Below, piece by piece: positions 26,040-35,341 of a stretch of 64,000 nt of DNA (the stretch's first letter is position 1; each line of letters starts with the position of its first letter). The position numbers and the translations under genes are program-made. The stretch comes from Streptomyces sp. NBC_00459. Lineage in GTDB: Bacteria > Actinomycetota > Actinomycetes > Streptomycetales > Streptomycetaceae. The notes beneath the pieces were generated by a model. It did no database searches and was not told the origin of the DNA. It saw only the letters and a program-made list of their open reading frames with translations. The DNA lies in assembly GCF_036013955.1 (NCBI RefSeq), contig NZ_CP107903.1, positions 868,001 to 932,000 of the forward strand. The letters run 5' to 3'.

Positions 26040-27374
26040 TCAACCGGCCGTGCAGGCCGTTCCGTTGAGCGTGAATCCGGACGGCGCCGCACTGTTTCCG
26101 GTGTGGCTCGCCTGATAGCCGAAGCCGACACTCGCGCCGGGCGCGATGGCCGCGTTGTAGGTGGCGTTGGTGGCCGTCACCGTGCCGGAGGCCGGGGCGA
26201 AGGTCGCGCTCCAGCCGGAGGTGATGGTCTGGCCGGAGGGCAGGGTGAAGCCCAGTTTCCAGCCGTTCACCGCTGTCGTGCTGTTGTTGGTGATGGTCAC
26301 GGACGCGGTCAGCCCGGTGTTCCAGGCGTTGGTCGTGACCGCCACCTTGCAGGGGCCGGCCGGCGGTTGGGGCACTGGGCCGGCGCTGTCCAGGCCGAAG
26401 AAGGTGATCACACGGGCGGCCATGCCGGTGGTGATCAGGTTGTGGCCGACACCCTGGAGGCTGAGGGCCTCGACGGGCGCCTTGTCACCGGTGGCGCCGT
26501 AGCGGGTGCGGGTCCAGCCGGACTGGGGCGAGTCGGTCGCGGACGGTGTCTGGGTGAGTCCCTGCACATTGGTCCACTGCTTGATCTCCTCCCCGAAGTT
26601 GGGGTAGCGCAGGGTGTCGTCCTCGGTACCGTGCCAGAGCTGCATGCGCGGCCGGGGCCCGGTGTAGCCGGGGTAGGCGCCCCGCACCAGATTGCCCCAC
26701 TCCTGCGGGGTGTGGATCACCGTGCCCTGGGCGCAGTCGCTGTTCCACTCCGAGCCGTTGGTGGTGGCGAAGCAGCCGAACGGCACGCCCGCGAAGGCGG
26801 AACCGCCCGCGAAGACGTCCGGGTAGTCGCCGAGCAGGACATTGGTCATCATCGCGCCGGAGGAGACCCCGGTGGCGAAGACCCTGCTGGTGTCCGCGTT
26901 GTAGGTACGGGTCACCCAGTCGACCATGGACTTGATGCCCACCGGGTCGCTGCCGCCGCCCCGGGTGAGCGCCTGCGGCGAGGAGACGTCGAAGCACTTG
27001 CTGCTGCGGGTGACGGAGGGGTAGATCACGATGAAGCCGTAGCGGTCGGCCAGCGAGGCGTACTCGGTGTTGGAGTAGAACACGGGGCCGGAGCCGGTGC
27101 ACCAGTGCACGGCCACCAGAACGGCCGGGCGCGTGGTGACGCTGTCCGGTACGTACACGTACATCTGCAGGTTGCTGGGGTTGGTCCCGAAGTTCGTCAC
27201 CTCGGTGAGCGCGGCGGCGGCCACGGCGGGGGCCGCCGCGGGCGGCTCCGTGCGGGCCGACGCCGACGGTGCCGCGAGAAATGTTGCCGCGAGTAGCGGC
27301 AGCAGACCTCCGAGAAGCGCGACGAGCACCGAACGCAGCGGTCTTTTCGCGATGTTGCCGACAGTGGTGGACAC
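26040..27374 (-). CDS. Secreted CE1-type (PHB-depolymerase-family) esterase with CBM2
   Basis: 444 aa. Signal peptide cut near ATFLAAPSASA. CE1/esterase-PHB catalytic domain (about 55-325): AVHWCTGSGP oxyanion region, nucleophile GVSSGAMM, and a later His in GVGHNLI. A C-terminal family-2 carbohydrate-binding module (about 345-444) has CKVAVTTNAWNTGLTASVTI, NGWKLGFTLPSGQ and GWSATF with exposed Trp residues. Most likely an acetylxylan or feruloyl esterase docking on cellulose. Upstream palindromes, one close to the CebR box, suggest cellobiose-linked control. Confidence 0.92.
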   Translation of the reverse strand: MSTTVGNIAKRPLRSVLVALLGGLLPLLAATFLAAPSASARTEPPAAAPAVAAAALTEVTNFGTNPSNLQMYVYVPDSVTTRPAVLVAVHWCTGSGPVFYSNTEYASLADRYGFIVIYPSVTRSSKCFDVSSPQALTRGGGSDPVGIKSMVDWVTRTYNADTSRVFATGVSSGAMMTNVLLGDYPDVFAGGSAFAGVPFGCFATTNGSEWNSDCAQGTVIHTPQEWGNLVRGAYPGYTGPRPRMQLWHGTEDDTLRYPNFGEEIKQWTNVQGLTQTPSATDSPQSGWTRTRYGATGDKAPVEALSLQGVGHNLITTGMAARVITFFGLDSAGPVPQPPAGPCKVAVTTNAWNTGLTASVTITNNSTTAVNGWKLGFTLPSGQTITSGWSATFAPASGTVTATNATYNAAIAPGASVGFGYQASHTGNSAAPSGFTLNGTACTAG

Positions 27375-27479
27375 GTCCTTGTCCCTTCCTGATCACGGCT
27401 CGTGGGGTACGCGTGGCGGAAGTCGAAGTCCCGCTCTGCGGGGCTGCCCGCCCGCATCGTGGCATGAGCATGGCCGCCA

Positions 27480-27493
27480 TGGAAGCGCTCCCA
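27480..27493. promoter_or_regulatory. CebR-like operator upstream of CE1-CBM2 esterase
   Basis: TGGAAGCGCTCCCA differs by one base from the palindromic CebR box TGGGAGCGCTCCCA known for the Streptomyces cellobiose/cellulase repressor. It is 106 bp upstream of the esterase start, a plausible operator position. Confidence 0.65.
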
Positions 27494-27543
27494 CACGTCG
27501 AAAACATTCGCCGACCAGCGGTTGCACACCCGGTCGGCACACA

Positions 27544-27574
27544 TTGCGCGCAAACCGTTGACCAGAAAGCGCTT
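27544..27574. promoter_or_regulatory. Two further GCGC-centred palindromes (LacI-type site candidates)
   Basis: TTGCGCGCAA (27544-27553) and AAGCGCTT (27567-27574) are perfect palindromes sharing the CG-centred core typical of LacI-family operators. They lie in the same 446-bp divergent region as the CebR-like box, nearer the pectate lyase side. Confidence 0.45.
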
Positions 27575-27754
27575 ACCCCCTACCTTCCGTTCAACGATGT
27601 GACCCATCGATGTCGATCCGCGTTCGACAACACGACCCCGAAGCATGCGCCCCGGGGGCAGCGAATCCCCTGGAGCGCCACTGTCCCCCCACTTCTGGCT
27701 CGTCGTCACCGCTCCACCGGCTCGCTCGCAGCACACAACATGGCGCACAACAGA

Positions 27755-27793
27755 GTGAATGACGTTCACATAGCTGATCGCCCTCTCGATCAG
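27755..27793. promoter_or_regulatory. Inverted repeats just upstream of the pectate lyase pair
   Basis: GTGAA/TTCAC (27755-27759 and 27765-27769) and the perfect 7-bp repeat CTGATCG-CCCTCT-CGATCAG (27774-27793) sit 28-66 bp before the PL1 start. They could bind a pectin-responsive regulator. No regulator gene is adjacent. Confidence 0.45.
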
Positions 27794-27820
27794 TCGGCCC
27801 TCCCGAAGGGACGCACCCGC

Positions 27821-28801
27821 ATGCGCACACACCCCCCACGTACACAAACGCAAAGATCTGTGGCGGCAGCAGCCGTGGCCACGGCTCTCGCGGCCGTCGC
27901 CGTCCTGACCGTCCCCCAGTCGGCCGGTGCGGCCGAGAACGCACCCGTCGGATTCGGCGCCGGAACGACCGGCGGGGGCAGCGCCACCCCGGTCACCGTG
28001 ACGACACTGGCCGCCTTCAGGACGGCCGTCACGGGCAACGCGGCCAAGGTCGTGCGGGTCAGCGGCCTGATCACGCTGAGCGGTCAGGTAGATCTCGGCT
28101 CCAACACCACGGTCCTGGGCGTCGGTTCGTCCTCCGGGTTCACCGGCGGCGGCCTGCGGATCAAGGAGGAGACGAACGTCGTCGTCCGCAACCTCAACAT
28201 CAGCAAGCCGCTCGCGCCGTCCGACGGTGTGACCGTCCAGGAGTCCACGAAGGTGTGGATCGACCACAACTCCTTCTCCGCGGACCGCACCCACGACAAG
28301 GACTACTACGACGGTCTGCTGGACATCAACCACGGCTCCGACAACGTGACGGTGTCCTGGAACACCTTCAAGGACCACTTCAAGGGCTCGCTCGTCGGCC
28401 ACAGCGACAACAACACGTCCGAGGACACCGGCCATCTGAAGGTGACGTACCACCACAACCACTTCAACAACGTCTACTCGCGCATCCCCAGCCTGCGGTT
28501 CGGCACCGGCCACTTCTACGACAACTACGTCCAGGGCGCCGAGACCGCAGTGCACTCCCGCATGGGCGCCCAGATGCTCGTCGAGAACAACGTCTTCCGT
28601 TCGACGCTCGTCGCGGTCACCACGAACCGCAGCAGCGACGTCGACGGATACGCCAACCTGCGCGGAAACGACCTCGGCGGAGCCGCCACGGAGGTCTCGC
28701 GGGTCGGCACTTTCACCACCGCTCCGTACAGCTACACCGCAGAGCCGGCCTCGACCGTCGTCGCCTCGGTGACGTCGGGCGCAGGCGCCGGAAAGATCTG
28801 A
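27821..28801 (+). CDS. Secreted pectate lyase, PL1 family
   Basis: 326 aa from ATG 27821 with a GAAGGGA ribosome site. Signal peptide ends near SAGAAENAP. Right-handed beta-helix with the Pel signature VWIDHNSFSADRTHDKDYYDGLLDINHGSDNVTVSWN, calcium-binding Asp residues, and RIPSLRFGTGHFYDNYV containing the catalytic Arg. Cleaves polygalacturonate by beta-elimination. It is 50 bp upstream of a second, unrelated pectate lyase; the two form an operon. Confidence 0.94.
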   Translation: MRTHPPRTQTQRSVAAAAVATALAAVAVLTVPQSAGAAENAPVGFGAGTTGGGSATPVTVTTLAAFRTAVTGNAAKVVRVSGLITLSGQVDLGSNTTVLGVGSSSGFTGGGLRIKEETNVVVRNLNISKPLAPSDGVTVQESTKVWIDHNSFSADRTHDKDYYDGLLDINHGSDNVTVSWNTFKDHFKGSLVGHSDNNTSEDTGHLKVTYHHNHFNNVYSRIPSLRFGTGHFYDNYVQGAETAVHSRMGAQMLVENNVFRSTLVAVTTNRSSDVDGYANLRGNDLGGAATEVSRVGTFTTAPYSYTAEPASTVVASVTSGAGAGKI

Positions 28802-28851
28802 ACAGTCCCCAACTCCCCACAGCAGGACCGACCGGAAGAAGGCATCGGGAC

Positions 28852-29658
28852 ATGACTTCCGCAGTACGTCCACGCGCGCGCGGGCGCGCACTGACCGGCA
28901 CCCTGGCCACCCTCGGCCTCTCGCTTGGCATGATCATGACTAACGGGGCACTCACCCCGGCGAGCGCCGCGACCTGGCCGACCGCCAACGGCAGCCAGGG
29001 CGTCTCCGCGACCATCCCCGTCTCGGGCACCAAGGACTACGGGATGAAGCGTCTCTACGGCACCGGGGCCCTCGGCTCCGACAACCAGGACGAGGACCAG
29101 GGGCCGATCCTGGAGCTGGCGGCGGGCGCCGTCCTCAAGAACGTCATCATCGGCGCCCCGGCGGCCGACGGCATCCACTGCAAGGGCAGTTGCACCCTGC
29201 AGAACGTCTGGTGGGAGGACGTCGGTGAGGACGCCGCCACCTTCCGGGGCAGCTCCTCGTCGAACGTCTACACGATCTCCGGCGGCGGCGCCAAGGAAGC
29301 CAGCGACAAGGTGTTCCAGTTCAACGGCGCCGGGACGCTCAACATCTCCAACTTCGCGGCGAAGAACTTCGGCACCTTCGTCCGGTCCTGCGGCAACTGC
29401 TCCACGCAGTACAAGCGGACCATCAACCTCACCAACATCGAGGCGACCTGGAAGGGCGGCAAACTCGCCGGCATCAACACCAACTACGGCGACAGCGCGA
29501 CCCTGAGGGGCATCACGATCGTCGGGGACTCCAGCAAGAAGATCGTCCCCTGCCAGAAGTACATCGGCAACAACACCGGCAAGGAGCCGACCACGAACGG
29601 CTCCAACGCCGACGGCACGTACTGCAAGTTCGCGACGAGCGACATCACGTACCGCTGA
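28852..29658 (+). CDS. Secreted pectate lyase, PL3 family
   Basis: 268 aa. Signal peptide ends near TPASAATWP. Small beta-helix of the PL3 type: short strands such as GAVLKNVIIGAPAADGIHCKG, CTLQNVWWEDVGEDAATFRG, VFQFNGAGTLNISNFAAKNFG and RSCGNCSTQYKRTINLTNIEA, with lysine and aspartate residues lining the putative cleft. Complements the PL1 enzyme on pectate. It is the last gene of the pair and is followed by a strong terminator. Confidence 0.93.
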   Translation: MTSAVRPRARGRALTGTLATLGLSLGMIMTNGALTPASAATWPTANGSQGVSATIPVSGTKDYGMKRLYGTGALGSDNQDEDQGPILELAAGAVLKNVIIGAPAADGIHCKGSCTLQNVWWEDVGEDAATFRGSSSSNVYTISGGGAKEASDKVFQFNGAGTLNISNFAAKNFGTFVRSCGNCSTQYKRTINLTNIEATWKGGKLAGINTNYGDSATLRGITIVGDSSKKIVPCQKYIGNNTGKEPTTNGSNADGTYCKFATSDITYR

Positions 29659-29672
29659 TCCATCCCCCTTCC

Positions 29673-29715
29673 GGCGGCTGTACGAGGCGGCCTGCACCCG
29701 CCTCGTACAGCCGCC
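29673..29715 (+). terminator. Strong intrinsic terminator after the pectate lyase operon
   Basis: Perfect 18-bp stem (29673-29690 with 29698-29715) and 7-nt loop, followed by a short T-containing stretch, 14 bp past the PL3 stop. Confidence 0.88.
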
Positions 29716-30151
29716 GTCCTCTTGGCCCGTGGCCCGCGGACCGGGGACCGGGGACCGGGGTGCAGACCCCCGATCGGTGATGGTTCACGGACGGCTTCCT
29801 GGAGTTGCCGCTGAGCATCGTCGCGGCGGCCGACGCGCTGTCGTCGGTGGAGGGGGACGTGTGGACGTGTCCGCCGTACCGCCCGTGCTGTCGGGGGAGT
29901 CGACAGGCCGAGCAGCGGCCTCGGCGCAGTGCCGCAGCCGGGCGCCGGCGTGGCCAGGAGGGCGGCGGGCACGCCCATGCCGCAGCCGACCGGCCCGCCG
30001 AGCACGACGTCACGGGGTCGGCGCCCCCACCGCCGGTTCGACGCCGCCGGACACGACACCGCTCACGCGCCCGGCGGCTGACGGGGCCCGGTGGAGCCGG
30101 TGCGGGGCCGGAGGTCCCGTACTCCCGCTCCCCCGCCTGCCTCGACACGCG
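29716..30151. other. Intergenic region, no supported gene
   Basis: About 435 bp. It starts with a short direct repeat (GGGGACC units at about 29741-29760). A plus-strand stretch near 29782 could encode DGFLELPLSIVAAADAL, but without a start or family match. It may be the remnant of a deleted gene. I can support no gene here. Confidence 0.4.
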
Positions 30152-30718
30152 TCAGCGCGTGTTGCGCCCCCACATGGGGTCGAACCGCTCCCATGCCTCG
30201 TCCCACTCCTCCATCCGCCGTCGCTCCAGACGGCCGCGGAGGAGACGCCAGCCGACGTAGGGCACGGTCGCCCCGCTCGCGCCCGCCAGAGCGCCTACCA
30301 GGGCGGCTCTGAGGCGGGCCTCGGACTCGGTGGCGGGCTTTGTCACCAGGCGGCCCTGCGGGTCCGTCCAGACCGTCGCCGGACTGCCCGCGGTACTGCC
30401 CGAGTCGACCCGGGCCTGACCCGTGTGCCGGGTGCCGTCCGCGGCGCTCCAGCGGACCTTCGCCCACACCTTCTCGCTGCCGACGGTGCCGGGCGCGTCC
30501 TCCACGACCAACGCCGTCACGGGGCGCCACTCGGCGCGCTCTCTCGCCAGCCCCTGTTCGACGGAGTGGGTCGACGCCAGGCCGACGAGGACTCCGGTGA
30601 GCACGATGAGTGCCCAGGTGGCCAGTACGGCCCAGCCCTCCACGGCATCCACACGGCGCCTCAGCGGATTCCGCCGCCAACGCCACAGCCACACCCTGGG
30701 ACCACGGAATGCCGCCAT
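30152..30718 (-). CDS. Rv1733c-like membrane protein
   Basis: 188 aa from ATG 30718, preceded by GAGGAGG at 9 nt. N-terminal RVWLWRWRRNPLRRRVDAVEGWAVLATWALIVLTGVLVGL is the hallmark of this actinobacterial family, with one helix there and a second helix near AALVGALAGASGATVPYVGW. The extracytoplasmic loop between them holds the WSAADGTRHTGQARVDSGSTAGSPATVWTDPQG segment. Function unknown. Confidence 0.88.
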   Translation of the reverse strand: MAAFRGPRVWLWRWRRNPLRRRVDAVEGWAVLATWALIVLTGVLVGLASTHSVEQGLARERAEWRPVTALVVEDAPGTVGSEKVWAKVRWSAADGTRHTGQARVDSGSTAGSPATVWTDPQGRLVTKPATESEARLRAALVGALAGASGATVPYVGWRLLRGRLERRRMEEWDEAWERFDPMWGRNTR

Positions 30719-30930
30719 CGAAGGCATCCTCCTCACGCGCACACGGACATGCCCTGCCGTCCTCCCATACGCGCGATGTCCCGCCGCTGCTCACGGCCGA
30801 CCCGAGGTCTCCGTCACATCCCGCCGACAAACCGCTCCGACCTGCGACGACGGCGTCTCCAGAGGTGACTGTCAGTGGTGGGGTGCAGACTGGCCGATGA
30901 CTGGACAAAGACGTCCCGGAGGTGATCGGC

Positions 30931-32016
30931 ATGACCGAGGTACTGCTCACGGTCGGCACGCGCAAAGGCCTGTTCATCGGGCACCGGCGCGGCGACACGT
31001 GGGAGTTCGACGACAGCCCTTCTTTCAACGCGCAGGCCGTGTACTCGGTCGCGATCGACACCCGGCGCGAGATCCCCAGGCTGCTGGTAGGCGGTGACAG
31101 CGCACACTGGGGGCCGTCGGTCTTCCACTCCGACGACCTGGGCCGGACCTGGACCGAACCGGCGCAGCCCGCGGTCAAGTTCCCGAAGGACACGGGCGCT
31201 TCACTGGAGCGCGTCTGGCAGCTCCACCCGTCGACGGCGGAAGCGGACGTGGTGTTCGCGGGCACGGAACCGGCTGCGTTGTACCGCTCCGAGGACCGCG
31301 GCGAGTCCTTCGAGCTGGTCCGCCCGCTGTGGGAGCACCCCACCCGCTCACGCTGGGTGCCGGGCGGCGGCGGTGAGGGTCTGCACACGATCGTCACCGA
31401 CCAGCGCGACCCGCGCGCGGTGACCGTCGCCGTCTCGACGGCCGGTGTGTTCCGTACGTCCGACGGCGGCGAGAGCTGGACCCCGTCCAACTCCGGTGTC
31501 TCCGCGGTGTTCCTGCCTGATCCGAACCCGGAGTTCGGCCAGTGCGTGCACAAGGTCGCGAAGGACTCGGCCAACCCCGACCGGCTGTATCTGCAGAACC
31601 ACTGGGGTGTGTACCGGAGCGACGACGCGGGCGGGCACTGGACGGACATCGGGGCCGGCCTCCCCTCGACGTTCGGTTTCGCGGTGGCGGCCCATCCGCA
31701 CCGCGGGGACACCGCGTACGTCTTCCCGATCAACGCCGACGCCGACCGCGTCCCCGCCGACCACCGCTGCCGTGTCTTCCGTACTGCGGACGCGGGCAAG
31801 AGCTGGGAACCACTGTCGGCGGGCCTGCCCCAGGGGGACCACTACGGCACGGTGCTGCGCGACGCGTTGTGCACGGACAACGCGGACCCGGCGGGCGTTT
31901 ACTTCGGCAACCGCAATGGCGAGGTGTACGCGTCGGCTGACGACGGCGACACCTGGCAGCAGTTGGCCTCCCATCTGCCGGACGTGCTGTGCGTGCGGGC
32001 CGCGGTGATCGGCTGA
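30931..32016 (+). CDS. WD40/YVTN/BNR-like beta-propeller (sialidase-fold) protein
   Basis: 361 aa from ATG 30931 with a GGAGG site. Cytoplasmic beta-propeller with repeated Asp-box-like motifs S-x-D-x-G-x-x-W: SDDLGRTWTEP, SEDRGESFEL, SDGGESWTPS, SDDAGGHWTDI, TADAGKSWEPL and SADDGDTWQQL. No signal peptide and no sialidase catalytic arginine triad seen, so it is not a secreted neuraminidase. Exact role unknown. Uracil-DNA glycosylase follows 154 bp downstream. Confidence 0.88.
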   Translation: MTEVLLTVGTRKGLFIGHRRGDTWEFDDSPSFNAQAVYSVAIDTRREIPRLLVGGDSAHWGPSVFHSDDLGRTWTEPAQPAVKFPKDTGASLERVWQLHPSTAEADVVFAGTEPAALYRSEDRGESFELVRPLWEHPTRSRWVPGGGGEGLHTIVTDQRDPRAVTVAVSTAGVFRTSDGGESWTPSNSGVSAVFLPDPNPEFGQCVHKVAKDSANPDRLYLQNHWGVYRSDDAGGHWTDIGAGLPSTFGFAVAAHPHRGDTAYVFPINADADRVPADHRCRVFRTADAGKSWEPLSAGLPQGDHYGTVLRDALCTDNADPAGVYFGNRNGEVYASADDGDTWQQLASHLPDVLCVRAAVIG

Positions 32017-32170
32017 GGACCGTTCGAGGGAGGAGGCCCGGGCCCAACCGGCAGAACCGCAGGGGGCGGTATGCGCGGACGGAGTCACAACGGTCAATGG
32101 TTCGGTCATCCATGGTCGGCCTCGGACCACCGGTTGATCTCTGTCGCTTGTACGGCAGTAGGGTGACGCC

Positions 32171-32848
32171 GTGGCACCACGACCGTTGCACGAGATTGTC
32201 GAAGCGGGCTGGGCGAAGGCCCTCGAACCCGTCGCCGAACGGATCGCCGGGATGGGCGACTTCCTGCGCGCGGAGATCGCCGCGGGACGCACCTACCTCC
32301 CGGCCGGACCGAACGTCCTACGAGCCTTCCAGCAGCCCTTCGACGACGTACGGGTCCTGATCGTCGGACAGGACCCGTATCCGACCCCGGGGCACGCGGT
32401 GGGACTGTCGTTCTCGGTCGCGCCCGAGGTGCGTCCGCTGCCCGGCAGTCTCATCAACATCTTCCGGGAACTCAACAGCGACCTGGGGGTGTCACCGCCG
32501 TCCAACGGCGATCTGACGCCGTGGACGCGGCAGGGGGTGCTGCTTCTCAACAGAGCGCTCACCACGGCTCCGCGCAGCCCCGGCAAGCACCGCGGAAAGG
32601 GCTGGGAGGAGGTCACCGAACAGGCGATCCGAGCCCTGGCCGGCCGGGGCAAGCCCCTGGTGTCGATCCTGTGGGGCAGCGACGCCCGCAAGCTCCGCCC
32701 CCTCCTGGGCAGTCTGCCGTCGATCGAGTCGGCCCACCCGTCCCCCATGTCGGCCGACCGCGGCTTCTTCGGCTCACGCCCGTTCAGCCGTGCCAACGAC
32801 CTGCTCACCCAACAGGGCGTCGCTCCGGTGGACTGGCGCCTGCCCTGA
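32171..32848 (+). CDS. ung: Uracil-DNA glycosylase (family 1)
   Basis: 225 aa from GTG 32171. Base-excision repair enzyme removing uracil from DNA. Catalytic-water motif [18 protein letters not shown] with the Asp, LLLNRALTT, and the minor-groove intercalation loop [21 protein letters not shown] containing the catalytic His. Streptomyces often carry two ung genes, so this may be the second copy. Confidence 0.97.
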   Translation: MAPRPLHEIVEAGWAKALEPVAERIAGMGDFLRAEIAAGRTYLPAGPNVLRAFQQPFDDVRVLIVGQDPYPTPGHAVGLSFSVAPEVRPLPGSLINIFRELNSDLGVSPPSNGDLTPWTRQGVLLLNRALTTAPRSPGKHRGKGWEEVTEQAIRALAGRGKPLVSILWGSDARKLRPLLGSLPSIESAHPSPMSADRGFFGSRPFSRANDLLTQQGVAPVDWRLP

Positions 32849-33196
32849 CCGGCCGGGCCGGGCCGAGGGACGCTGCCGATCGAACACCACGTGTACTGAC
32901 CGATATGCGAGCCCGAATGACCGGCATATGAGTTTGATGCCCTATTGCCGGACAGAAGGCAACTCGTCCCCTTGGTGAGCAAGTCCGCTCATCGCACCGG
33001 GACATGCCGACCGCACACGGTTGACCAGCAACGGAACACCGGGACGACCGAATCCGACCCTCCGACCCCGCGTGAAGATGTCACGTACTGATCGCTTCTG
33101 ATCCGTACGTAACTCATCAGACAAAAGCGGACGGATACCGCTCACCTGCCCCCTCCCCGAACAGGGGAGCCCAATAAGCCAGTAACATGCGGCGCC
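32849..33196. other. Intergenic region between ung and the chelatase-like gene
   Basis: About 350 bp with lower GC than its surroundings. CCGGCA (32921-32926) and TGCCGG (32946-32951) could form a weak hairpin. I see no gene, leader peptide or clear promoter. Confidence 0.4.
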
Positions 33197-34117
33197 ATGA
33201 GCTCCCCCACTGGGCCCGCCGGCCTGCCAGTACGAATGCCGCGCCCCCGCCAGCCGGGCCGGCACCGCCGCCCCGAACCGCTGGCGGCTCCCGAGGGTGC
33301 GCCCGCGCTCGTCCTCGCGGTGCCGGGCGCGCCCAGCGCCGCCACTCGGAGCCTCGCCGAGGAGGTCGTGAGCATCGCCCGCTCCGAACTCCCCGGCCTC
33401 GACGCCCGCATCGCGTACCTCGACGGTGACGACGCGGAGTTCCCCACGCTCCAGTTCGTGCTCACGCACACCGCGCAGGAGCGCACCGCCCGCTACGAGC
33501 AGGCCCGCGCCGCCGGTGTGGACGCCAAGGAGCCCGAAGGGCCCGTGGCGGTGGTCGTGCCGCTGCTCGCCGGTCCGGACAACGCGCTGCTGCGCCAGAT
33601 CCGCCAGGCCGTCATGGAGAGCCGTATCGCGGCCGACCTGACCGACGTCCTCGGCCCGCATCCGCTGCTCGCCGAGGGACTGCACGTACGGCTGTCCGAG
33701 GCGGGCCTCGCGCGCGCCGACCGGGCCCGCCTGTTCACCGTGGCGACCGCCGCGGACGGCATCATCCTGGCCTCCGTGGGTGGCGAGGAGTCCGTGCAGG
33801 CGGCCGGGATCACGGGCATGCTGCTCGCCGCGCGCCTCGCCGTGCCGGTGATGGCGGCAGCCCTCGACCAGGACGGTTCGATCGCCGCCATCGCCGAACA
33901 GCTGCGCGCCTCGGGCTCGCAGAACCTCGCGCTGGCGCCGTATCTGATCGGTCCGGAGATCGAGGCCGGTCTGCTGGAGGCAGCGGCCCAGGAGGCGGGC
34001 TGTGCCTCCTCCGACGCGCTCGGCCCGTACCCGGCGATCGGCAAGCTGGCGCTGGCCAAGTACACGACGGCACTGGGCATCGCCCCGCAGCAGCAACAGG
34101 GCGCCCCGGTCCGCTGA
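33197..34117 (+). CDS. Sirohydrochlorin chelatase (CbiX)-like protein
   Basis: 306 aa. Tandem CbiX-like half domains: PALVLAVPGAPSAATRSLAEEVVSIARSELPGLDARIAYLDGD then VAVVVPLLAGPDNALLRQIRQAV, and a second half with VATAADGIILASVGGEESVQAAG. In true chelatases a His at the start of the first strand binds the metal, but here it is replaced (VPGAPS). Catalytic activity is therefore doubtful. Roles in siroheme or cobalamin metal insertion are possible. The N-terminus (about 40 residues) is proline/arginine-rich and low complexity. Confidence 0.75.
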   Translation: MSSPTGPAGLPVRMPRPRQPGRHRRPEPLAAPEGAPALVLAVPGAPSAATRSLAEEVVSIARSELPGLDARIAYLDGDDAEFPTLQFVLTHTAQERTARYEQARAAGVDAKEPEGPVAVVVPLLAGPDNALLRQIRQAVMESRIAADLTDVLGPHPLLAEGLHVRLSEAGLARADRARLFTVATAADGIILASVGGEESVQAAGITGMLLAARLAVPVMAAALDQDGSIAAIAEQLRASGSQNLALAPYLIGPEIEAGLLEAAAQEAGCASSDALGPYPAIGKLALAKYTTALGIAPQQQQGAPVR

Positions 34118-34172
34118 CCAGGACCGCACCCCGTACGAAGCGGTCCGACGACCGGAACACCTGGTACGCCGA

Positions 34173-34202
34173 AGGGCCCGCTCCTCTCAGGGAGCGGGCC
34201 CT
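34173..34202. terminator. Bidirectional terminator
   Basis: Perfect 12-bp stem (34173-34184 with 34191-34202), 6-nt loop, between the convergent chelatase-like and lactonase genes. Confidence 0.8.
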
Positions 34203-34229
34203 CGGCGTGTCCGGCCCAGGGGCGTGCGC

Positions 34230-35255
34230 TCAGCCGAAGATCACACAGGACACCGCCGGGACCGCGATCGATCCGGCGCGACGGGGGATGCCGGTGTCAG
34301 GGTCGAGGGCGAACCAGGTCACGTCGCCGGAGCGCTCGTTCGCGACGTACAGGTATCCGCCCGAGGCGGCCAGCGCGCGGGGCCAGTGGCCGCCGCACGG
34401 CACCGTGTCCACCAGCCGCAGGGACGCTCCGGCAGCGCCGACGGCGAGCAAGGAGACGACGTCCCGGCCGCGCGTCGCCGTCCACACGAAGCGGCCGTCG
34501 GGCGAGGCGACGATGCCGGAGGGGTAGGCGTCGCCGTCCGGGGCGCCTGCCAGCACCGGTGTCTCACTCAGGGGTGCCAGGAGGCCTTCGGCGGCGTCCC
34601 AGCTGCAGACGGTGACGGTGGGGGCCAGTTCGTTGAGCACGTACGCGTACGAGCCGTCCGGGTGGAAGGCCAGGTGGCGCGGTCCGGAACCGGGACGCAG
34701 GGCGGTCTCGCGATGCGGTACGAGGCGGCCGTCGCGCAGTCCGCACACATGGACGGAGTCCGTGCCGAGGTCGACCGTGACGACCCATCGGCCGCTGGGG
34801 TCGGGCTGCACCTGGTGGGCGTGCGGCCCCCGCTGACGTACCGGATGCGGACCCGAGCCGGTGTGCCGGCGCACGTCGGACACGATGCCGGTGAGGGCGC
34901 CGTCGACGCCGACGGGCACCGCGGAGACGCTGCCGGAGCCGTAGTTGGCGGTCAGCACGTGTCCGGCGAAGAGGCCGAGGTTCGTGGGCCCGCTGCCGCC
35001 GACCGACACGGGCGGCCCGGCCGGTACGGGCGTGTCACCGCTCACCCGGTAGGCGGCCACGGCGCCCTCGGCCATCTCACTGACGGCGTAGAGCGTGTGC
35101 CCGTCGGCGGAGAGGGCGAGGTACGACGGGTCGGGTACGTCGTCCGCCGCGCCGAGCACGGTCAGGATGCCGGTGCCGTCGTCCACGGCTGCGACCAGCA
35201 CACCCGGGCCTCCCGCCGCCGTGAACGAGCCGATGAACGCTCGCCGTTGCCGCAC
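34230..35255 (-). CDS. Lactonase family beta-propeller protein
   Basis: 341 aa from a GTG. Seven-bladed 6-phosphogluconolactonase-like (PF10282-type) propeller: MRQRRAFIGSFTAAGGPGVLVAAVDDGTG, DPSYLALSADGHTLYAVSE, GPHAHQVQPDPSGRWVVTVDLGTDSVH, GPRHLAFHPDGSYAYVLNEL and HWPRALAASGGYLYVANERSGDVTWF. Possible hydrolysis of sugar lactones; the repeated family histidines and Asp boxes are present. Single gene. Confidence 0.9.
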   Translation of the reverse strand: MRQRRAFIGSFTAAGGPGVLVAAVDDGTGILTVLGAADDVPDPSYLALSADGHTLYAVSEMAEGAVAAYRVSGDTPVPAGPPVSVGGSGPTNLGLFAGHVLTANYGSGSVSAVPVGVDGALTGIVSDVRRHTGSGPHPVRQRGPHAHQVQPDPSGRWVVTVDLGTDSVHVCGLRDGRLVPHRETALRPGSGPRHLAFHPDGSYAYVLNELAPTVTVCSWDAAEGLLAPLSETPVLAGAPDGDAYPSGIVASPDGRFVWTATRGRDVVSLLAVGAAGASLRLVDTVPCGGHWPRALAASGGYLYVANERSGDVTWFALDPDTGIPRRAGSIAVPAVSCVIFG

Positions 35256-35341
35256 TGCCGTCCCCTCTCGGTCTCCTCTGCCGGACGGGGCGACCGTACC
35301 CCATCGGTCTAGACCAAAGGGCCGGGTATGGACGAGAAGAC

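Noticed and set aside
27197..28891. 564-codon minus-strand frame opposite PL1
   Set aside because: Shadow frame; the palindromes in the intergenic region are better explained as operators.
29741..29760. GGGGACC short repeat as a regulatory array
   Set aside because: Only about 20 bp, low complexity, no gene start nearby.
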